Of a stretch of DNA of 64,000 nucleotides, positions 58,824 to 64,000 are shown in pieces. The position numbers and the translations under genes were made by a program. The notes under the pieces were generated by a model. That model searched no databases. It had not been told where the DNA came from and saw only the letters and a program-made list of their open reading frames with translations. Origin of the DNA: Pseudomonas purpurea (GTDB lineage Bacteria; Pseudomonadota; Gammaproteobacteria; Pseudomonadales; Pseudomonadaceae). Position 1 is the first letter of the stretch; every line of letters begins with the position of its first letter. The stretch covers positions 1,674,001 to 1,738,000 of the forward strand of contig NZ_CP150918.1 in the NCBI RefSeq assembly GCF_039908635.1, read 5' to 3'.

Positions 58824-60951
58824 ATGCTCGAACAGGCTCAGCGCGTCCTCAAGGACATCTTCGGCTACGACAGTTTCCGTGGCCGTCAGGGTGCCATCAT
58901 TGAGCGCGTGGCCAGTGGCGGCGATGCCCTGGTGCTGATGCCGACCGGCGGTGGCAAATCGTTGTGCTTCCAGGTGCCGGCGCTGCTGCGCGAAGGCCTG
59001 GCGGTGGTGGTCTCACCGTTGATCGCCTTGATGGACGATCAGGTCGCCACCCTTGAAGAACTTGGCGTGGCGGCGGCCGCGCTCAACTCGACACTGAGCC
59101 CCGAACAGCAGCGCGACCTGGCGGCGCGAATCAAGCGCGGCGAAGTAAAAATGCTCTACCTGGCGCCTGAACGCCTGGTCCAGCCGCGCATGCTGGCCTT
59201 CCTGCAAAGCCTCGACATCGCGCTGTTCGCCATCGACGAAGCTCACTGTGTTTCGCAATGGGGCCACGATTTCCGTCCGGAATACCTGCAACTGGGGCAA
59301 CTGGCGGAAATGTTCCCCCATGTGCCGCGCATCGCCCTGACCGCCACGGCCGACAAACGTACCCGCGAAGAGATCGTCACGCGCCTGCACTTGCAGGACG
59401 CCGAGCGTTTCCTGTCGAGTTTCGACCGGCCGAACATTTTCTACCGCATCGTGCCCAAGGAGCAGCCGCGCAAGCAGTTGCTGGCGTTCCTCGCGGAGCG
59501 GCGCAGCGATGCGGGCATCGTCTACTGCCTGTCGCGCAAGAAAGTCGACGAAGTGGCGGTGTTCCTCAGCGAGCAAGGCTTCCCGGCGCTGCCGTATCAC
59601 GCCGGCCTGCCCAACGAAACGCGGGCCCATAACCAGAAGCGCTTCCTCAACGAGGAGGGCCTGATCATGGTCGCCACCGTGGCGTTCGGCATGGGCATCG
59701 ACAAACCCAACGTACGCTTCGTCGCGCACCTCGATTTGCCGAAATCCCTTGAGGCCTATTACCAGGAAACCGGTCGTGGCGGCCGTGACGGTCTGCCCGC
59801 CGATGCCTGGATGGCTTACGGCCTGCAAGACGTGGTGATGCTCAAGCAGATGCTGCAAAACTCCGAAGGCGACGAGCGGCACAAGCGCCTGGAGCAACAC
59901 AAGCTCGACGCCATGCTCTCGCTCTGCGAAGAAACCCGCTGCCGTCGTCAGACCTTGCTGGCCTATTTCGACGAAGACATGCCCGAGCCGTGCGGCCACT
60001 GCGACAACTGCGTCGACGGCGTGCAGACCTGGGACGCCACCGAGCCGGCCCCGCCAGGCGCTCTCGGCGATCTACCGCACCGGCCAGCGCTACGGCGTCG
60101 GCCATCTGGTGGACGTGCTGCTGGGCAAGGACAACGAAAAGGTCCGCAGCTTCGGTCATCAGCACCTGTCGGTATTCGGTGTCGGCAAGGCCATGGCGGA
60201 GGGCGAATGGCGCTCCTTGTTCCGACAGCTGGTTGCCCGTGGTCTGGCAGACATCGATCTGGAAGGCTACGGCGGCTTGCGCTTGAGTGACACGTGCCGG
60301 CCACTGCTCAAGGGTGAAGTGACCCTGGAGCTGCGCCGCGACCTCAAGCCGCAAACCACCGCCAAAAGCAGCAAGAGCCAGGCGAGCCAACTGGTGCGTG
60401 GCGAAGAGCGCGAGCAGTGGGAGGCCTTGCGCGCCCTGCGTCGCAAACTTGCCGAAGAACATGGCGTGCCGCCGTACGTCATCTTCCCCGACTCGACCTT
60501 GCTCGAAATGCTCCGCAGCCAGCCGACCTCGCTGTCGCAAATGGCCGCGGTCAGCGGCGTCGGCGCACGCAAGCTGGAGCGCTACGGCGAGGCGTTCCTC
60601 GAAGTGCTGGGCGGCCAGGCCGAAGCGCCGAAAGTGGTGGCCGACCTGCGCCACGAGCTGATCACCCTGGCCCGCGCCGGGATGACGCCAATGCAGATCG
60701 CCGGCCAGCTGCAATGCTCTGAAAAGAACGTGTACACGCTGCTGGCCGAAGCCATCGGCAAACAGCAGTTGTCGCTGGAGCAGGCACTGGACTTGCCGGA
60801 AGACCTGATGGGCGAAGTTCAGGATGCGTTCCTCGACGGGGAAGGCGAGTTGCCAGCGGTTGCCGAAATCGCCGCATTGTTTGCCGGCCGGGTACCGGAG
60901 GGTGTTCTTTATTGCGTCCGCGCGGCGTTGCAGTCGGAATTCGAGATGTAG
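58824..60951 (+). pseudogene. recQ: recQ, ATP-dependent DNA helicase, with a +1 frameshift
   Basis: Encodes RecQ, a 3'-5' DNA helicase for recombination repair. Frame one from ATG 58824 (GGAG seven bases upstream) gives MPTGGGKS (Walker A), [14 protein letters not shown], and the zinc cysteines [24 protein letters not shown]. After WDATEPA the frame turns to nonsense. The expected continuation, [25 protein letters not shown] with the winged-helix and HRDC domains to 60951, is in the next frame. Removing one C from the CCCC run at 60049-60052 restores a 708-residue protein of normal length. It is either a recent mutation or a sequencing/assembly error in a C run. As written, the helicase core is intact but the DNA-binding end is lost. 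Confidence 0.9.
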
Positions 60952-61024
60952 ATCAATAGTTTGGCCGATGTAACGATTCAGTACAGGTCAAAACTTGCTT
61001 GATACCAAGTGTCATGCTTAGCTG

Positions 61025-61037
61025 ACTAATAATTAGT
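61025..61037. promoter_or_regulatory. Palindromic operator candidate upstream of marR-type gene
   Basis: ACTAAT-A-ATTAGT is a perfect palindrome about 35 bases before the MarR start codon, the usual place for autoregulation in this family. Confidence 0.55.
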
Positions 61038-61071
61038 TTCACTCTATTTCAGTCTAATCCATGAGTTTTTT

Positions 61072-61506
61072 ATGCCGTTAACCGATCAACACCGTTTTGG
61101 CATGCAGTTGGCGCAAATGTCTCGCGGCTGGCGCGCTGAACTGGATCGCCGTCTCGCCGGGCTCGGCCTGTCCCAGGCGCGCTGGCTGGTGCTGTTGCAC
61201 CTGGCACGTTTCGCGGACGCGCCCACCCAGCGTGAGCTGGCGCAAAGTGTCGGTGTCGAAGGTCCGACGCTGGCGCGGCTGCTCGACAGCCTGGAAAGCC
61301 AGGGGCTGGTGCAGCGTCAGGCGGTGCTGGAAGATCGCCGGGCGAAAAAAATCGTGCTGTGTGCTTCGGCGCGTCCCTTGATCGAACAAATTGAAACCAT
61401 TGCCACGCAATTGCGCCACGAACTGTTCGTCGGCGTCGACGAAGAGGATTTGCGGGTGTGCATGCGGGTTCACGGGCATATCCTGGCCAATCTGGAAAAA
61501 TCTTGA
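61072..61506 (+). CDS. MarR/SlyA-family transcriptional regulator
   Basis: A 144-residue winged-helix dimer. The recognition region is PTQRELAQSVGVEGPTLARLLDSLESQGLVQRQ, followed by the wing EDRRAKKIVLCASARPL and the C-terminal dimer helices. Similar to SlyA-like regulators that respond to phenolics or stress. Starts MPLTDQHRFGMQLAQMSRGWR. A perfect palindrome stands upstream. Between recQ and the FimV-like gene it occupies the same place as in P. aeruginosa (PA3341 region). Target genes are unknown. Confidence 0.88.
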   Translation: MPLTDQHRFGMQLAQMSRGWRAELDRRLAGLGLSQARWLVLLHLARFADAPTQRELAQSVGVEGPTLARLLDSLESQGLVQRQAVLEDRRAKKIVLCASARPLIEQIETIATQLRHELFVGVDEEDLRVCMRVHGHILANLEKS

Positions 61507-61528
61507 GGCATAACCTGCTGCCAGACTT

Positions 61529-61557
61529 TTGAGATTCAGCGTTGGGCAGACTATAAG
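61529..61557 (+). promoter_or_regulatory. Sigma70-like promoter of the FimV-like gene
   Basis: TTGAGA (61529-61534), a 17-base spacer and TATAAG (61552-61557). An ACGTGTT/AACACGT inverted repeat (61573-61601) lies just downstream and could be a regulator site. Confidence 0.55.
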
Positions 61558-61631
61558 AACTACCAGGCAATAACGTGTTCGTAAGGGAAGTGTTAACACG
61601 TCAGGTGGTTCTGGTTAGTTAAGGGATGCTC

Positions 61632-63470
61632 ATGCTCGAGAGTCGACAGTCAGCGTTACGGTGTTCCGTCAGGGTGCTTATCGGCTGTGGCGCCCTGTGG
61701 TACTCGGCATTGGCCCCCGCGCTGGGGTTGGGGGACATCACCGTACATTCGGCGCTGAACCAGCCGTTCAGTGCCGATATTGCCCTGTTGGATGCCGCAG
61801 GCCTTGCCGAAGGCGAGCTGTCGGTACGCCTGGCGACACCCGAGGAATTCAACCGCGCGGGTGTCGAGCGGGTGTTCTTTCTCAATGACCTGCATTTCAC
61901 CCCCATCGTGCGTGGCAATCGCAGTGTGATTCGGGTGGTGTCCAATAAACCGGTCAATGAACCGTTCCTGAATTTTCTGGTGCAGGCCAATCAGCCCAAT
62001 GGCCAACTGCTGCGCGAATACACGGTGTTGATCGACCCACCGGGCGCTGCCGGTATCGTGCCGTCAACCGATACGGCGGCCGAACTGGCCGCACTCCGCT
62101 CGCAGGCGGCCTCGGCCTTCCCTGACGTCATTCCTGTTGAACCATCATCGCCTGCGGTGCAGGGCAAACGTTACACGTTGCTCCCCGATGCGGCAGCCAG
62201 GCCGACTTCCACGCCTCCCGTTGCCGCAGCACCGTCCAGTGCCGCACCTGCTATCACAGATACACAAGCCGAAGAGTTGGCGGCCAGCACGCTGCACAAT
62301 CAGCAACTGCAAAAGAACTTGGATGAATTGCAAGCCAGGGCCCAAGCCCAGGAAAAGCAGATCGCCAGCCAGCAAAAACAGATCATCGAACTGCAAACCC
62401 TATTGGCAGAAGCCCGCACACCGCCCGTGGCTCCTGCCGCGACGGTCGTACCACCCAGCGCGGTGGCGCCGGCGAACGAAGCGTCGGGTGGTTCAAGCCT
62501 GTTGCTGACGGTCGGGTTGTCCGCGTTGGTGCTGCTGTTGCTGCTGGGTTTTTTTGTGCATCGGCGTCAGCAGCGTCAGGGGGTGCAGGAACCGCTGTCC
62601 GTGCGGCCAACGCCAGCCGTCAGTCCGGTGATTGCCCAGGTTCAGCCACGGCCGCAACCGGTGCCGGCGTATCGCGAAGTGACCCACGGCGCCGATGTGC
62701 TGGAAGGTGTCGGTGTCTATCTGGCGTACGGGCGCTTTGCGGAGGCGGTGGCCCTGCTGCGCGAAGCGCTGCACAAGGAGCCGCAGCGGTCCGACCTGAA
62801 TCTGCAGTTGCTGGACGTGCTGGGCAAGCAGGGGGATGCCGAAGCCTACACGGCCCAGGAACTGAGCCTGCTGGCATCAGGCTTCAGCGCGCAGGAGCTG
62901 GCAGACATTCGTGCACGGCACCCCAAACTCTGCGACGCGGCCCCCGCTGTTGCACTGGTATCGGCGGCACCGGTCGTGCCTGACCCTGCGCCAGTACCCA
63001 CCGCCGCGGCGCCGGATGAGTTTCAGTTGAACCTGGATGACATGTCGGTGGATGCCAATTGGGATCTGGTCAGCCCTTTCGAAAAACCGACATCGGCCCC
63101 GGATTCATCTGATCTCGCATCGAGTGCAAATGACTGGCCCAATGATCCAGAGGTCACCCATAAACAATCAATGGAACCGTTCGCAGCGCCTGACATCGAG
63201 TGGTCCGATGCACCGCCATCGGCGTTGGAGGGCGATGACTTTCTTGATGAGTTCAAGGATTTGGGTGACGCCTTGGCGCTTGAGCCGTTGCCGATGGACG
63301 TTGAATCACCGACGCTCGAAAAACCTTTCGCCGGCAAACTGGAACAAGCCCAGACCTGCATCGACGACGGCGATCTGGACAGCGCCAGCCGACTGTTGAA
63401 CGAGTTGCTCAAGGATGGCGACGAGCCGTTGAAGCAGACGGCTCGCAGCTTGCTGGCGAGTCTTCGTTAG
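61632..63470 (+). CDS. FimV-like inner-membrane protein (FimV/HubP family, short form)
   Basis: A 612-residue protein with the FimV N-terminal domain after a signal peptide (LGLGDITVHSALNQPFSADIALLDA ... VFFLNDLHFTPIVRGN). Then a proline/alanine-rich part, a coiled coil (~220-265, QKNLDELQARAQAQEKQIASQQKQIIELQTLL), one transmembrane helix (~295-315), a cytoplasmic TPR-like segment (GVGVYLAYGRFAEAVALLREAL) and the FimV C-terminal repeat (KLEQAQTCIDDGDLDSASRLLNELL). No LysM domain is seen, and it is much shorter than FimV itself. FimV-type proteins organise poles and type IV pili. The second ATG (61632) has AAGGG six bases upstream; the first (61626) is too close. Confidence 0.85.
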   Translation: MLESRQSALRCSVRVLIGCGALWYSALAPALGLGDITVHSALNQPFSADIALLDAAGLAEGELSVRLATPEEFNRAGVERVFFLNDLHFTPIVRGNRSVIRVVSNKPVNEPFLNFLVQANQPNGQLLREYTVLIDPPGAAGIVPSTDTAAELAALRSQAASAFPDVIPVEPSSPAVQGKRYTLLPDAAARPTSTPPVAAAPSSAAPAITDTQAEELAASTLHNQQLQKNLDELQARAQAQEKQIASQQKQIIELQTLLAEARTPPVAPAATVVPPSAVAPANEASGGSSLLLTVGLSALVLLLLLGFFVHRRQQRQGVQEPLSVRPTPAVSPVIAQVQPRPQPVPAYREVTHGADVLEGVGVYLAYGRFAEAVALLREALHKEPQRSDLNLQLLDVLGKQGDAEAYTAQELSLLASGFSAQELADIRARHPKLCDAAPAVALVSAAPVVPDPAPVPTAAAPDEFQLNLDDMSVDANWDLVSPFEKPTSAPDSSDLASSANDWPNDPEVTHKQSMEPFAAPDIEWSDAPPSALEGDDFLDEFKDLGDALALEPLPMDVESPTLEKPFAGKLEQAQTCIDDGDLDSASRLLNELLKDGDEPLKQTARSLLASLR

Positions 63471-63477
63471 CGCACCG

Positions 63478-64000
63478 TCAGAAGGTCTGCCCCAGGTTCA
63501 GGTAAATCGCCTGCTGATCGTCATCGTTGAAGCCATAACTGAAGTTCAGCGGCCCCAGCGGCGTATCGAACCCCAGGAAAATACTGGCGGCATTGATGTA
63601 GCCGCTGTCGAATTCATTGTCGTTGTTCCAGGCACGGCCACGCTCCAGCGAAGCACCGAGGTACAGCGGGAAGTCCAGCGGCAGGTAGGAGCGGGGCGTC
63701 AGGCGTCGAAAGTACACGGCGCGCATCAGGCTGACGTTCTGCCCGGAAATCGCGTCCTGACGGAACCCTGACAGCTGTCGCGCACCGCCCAGCAGGAAGC
63801 TTGAACTCACCACGTCGGCCTGATCCAGCGTACGGCCATAGCGTCCGCCGAGCACGAAGGTGTCCGGTCCGCTGCTCAGGGCCTTGTCCAGTTTGAACTC
63901 CCATTGCCGGTAAGGTTTGTCGGACCCCAGGCTCGGCGTGAACTGGCGCAACGACAGGCCGACGTCTTCGCCCTCGTGGGGGAAGTACACATTGTCCAGG
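63478..64000 (-). CDS. PlpD-like patatin phospholipase, C-terminal barrel (truncated by window edge)
   Basis: Only the last ~174 residues are in the window, and the frame remains open to the edge. They have the alternating strands of an outer-membrane beta-barrel (DTFVLGGRYGRTLD, FPLYLGASLERGRAW, GPLNFSYGFNDDDQQAIYLNLGQTF) ending in Phe. The pattern fits the transporter half of type Vd autotransporters such as PlpD, whose N-terminal patatin-type lipase is released. Its place next to the FimV-like and MarR genes matches PA3339-PA3341 in P. aeruginosa. The lipase half is outside the window. It is convergent with the FimV-like gene, with a gap of 7 bases. Confidence 0.75.
   Translation of the reverse strand, partial: LDNVYFPHEGEDVGLSLRQFTPSLGSDKPYRQWEFKLDKALSSGPDTFVLGGRYGRTLDQADVVSSSFLLGGARQLSGFRQDAISGQNVSLMRAVYFRRLTPRSYLPLDFPLYLGASLERGRAWNNDNEFDSGYINAASIFLGFDTPLGPLNFSYGFNDDDQQAIYLNLGQTF

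Noticed and set aside
1..64000. CRISPR arrays, tRNA/rRNA genes, insertion sequences
   Set aside because: No regularly spaced direct repeats with unique spacers, no cloverleaf or rRNA-like sequence, and no transposase gene were recognised.

Overview
The window reads as chromosomal DNA of a fluorescent-group Pseudomonas. Codon use is GC-rich, the gene content matches known Pseudomonas neighbourhoods (gbuA/gbuR guanidinobutyrate genes, a FimV-like protein beside a PlpD-type patatin autotransporter, recQ near a MarR regulator), and the intergenic regions carry the REP/REPIN hairpins typical of this group. No rRNA, tRNA, CRISPR array, transposase or phage gene was seen.

Layout. 1-4.7 kb: a truncated EamA transporter, an MscS/YbdG-like channel, a DEAD-box RNA helicase with a textbook terminator, then a leftward two-gene cassette of an AvrRpt2/C70-like papain-fold cysteine protease and an unrecognised 202-residue protein. 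5-34 kb: a two-partner secretion (type Vb) locus. Two tandem giant TpsA exoproteins (about 3950 residues each, clearly duplicates) are followed by a small membrane protein that overlaps the end of the second (candidate immunity protein), a lipoprotein, a short conserved protein with a structured RNA leader, a displaced scrap of tpsA, a nucleotidyltransferase-like gene and one TpsB transporter. The three secretion genes carry the same rigid 50-bp promoter/operator module although they are 12-15 kb apart. 34-39 kb: housekeeping and hypothetical genes (DUF899, a winged-helix-like protein, a DUF6279-type lipoprotein, a CvfB/YitL S1 protein, an EamA transporter, a 42-residue protein). 39-44.6 kb: an MBL-fold hydrolase, then the guanidinobutyrate module (sodium:solute symporter, gbuA, divergent gbuR) and a DTW-domain tRNA enzyme. 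44.7-57.5 kb: a type I secretion system (LapE/LapB/LapC type) divergent from a 2375-residue LapA/MapA-like RTX adhesin, with FleQ-like boxes on both sides of the shared intergenic region. 57.5-64 kb: DUF454 and UPF0149 genes, a frameshifted recQ, a MarR regulator with a palindromic operator, a FimV-like protein and the C-terminal barrel of a PlpD-like protein.

How it fits together. Two surface-display systems dominate. The first is a type Vb contact system in which one TpsB probably exports two TpsA paralogues, only the second having a toxin-like variable end plus immunity gene. The second is a c-di-GMP-type retained adhesin with a LapG-like cleavage site. The most interesting new signal is the shared promoter/operator of the three type Vb genes, whose inverted-repeat arms show compensatory changes between the two tpsA copies.
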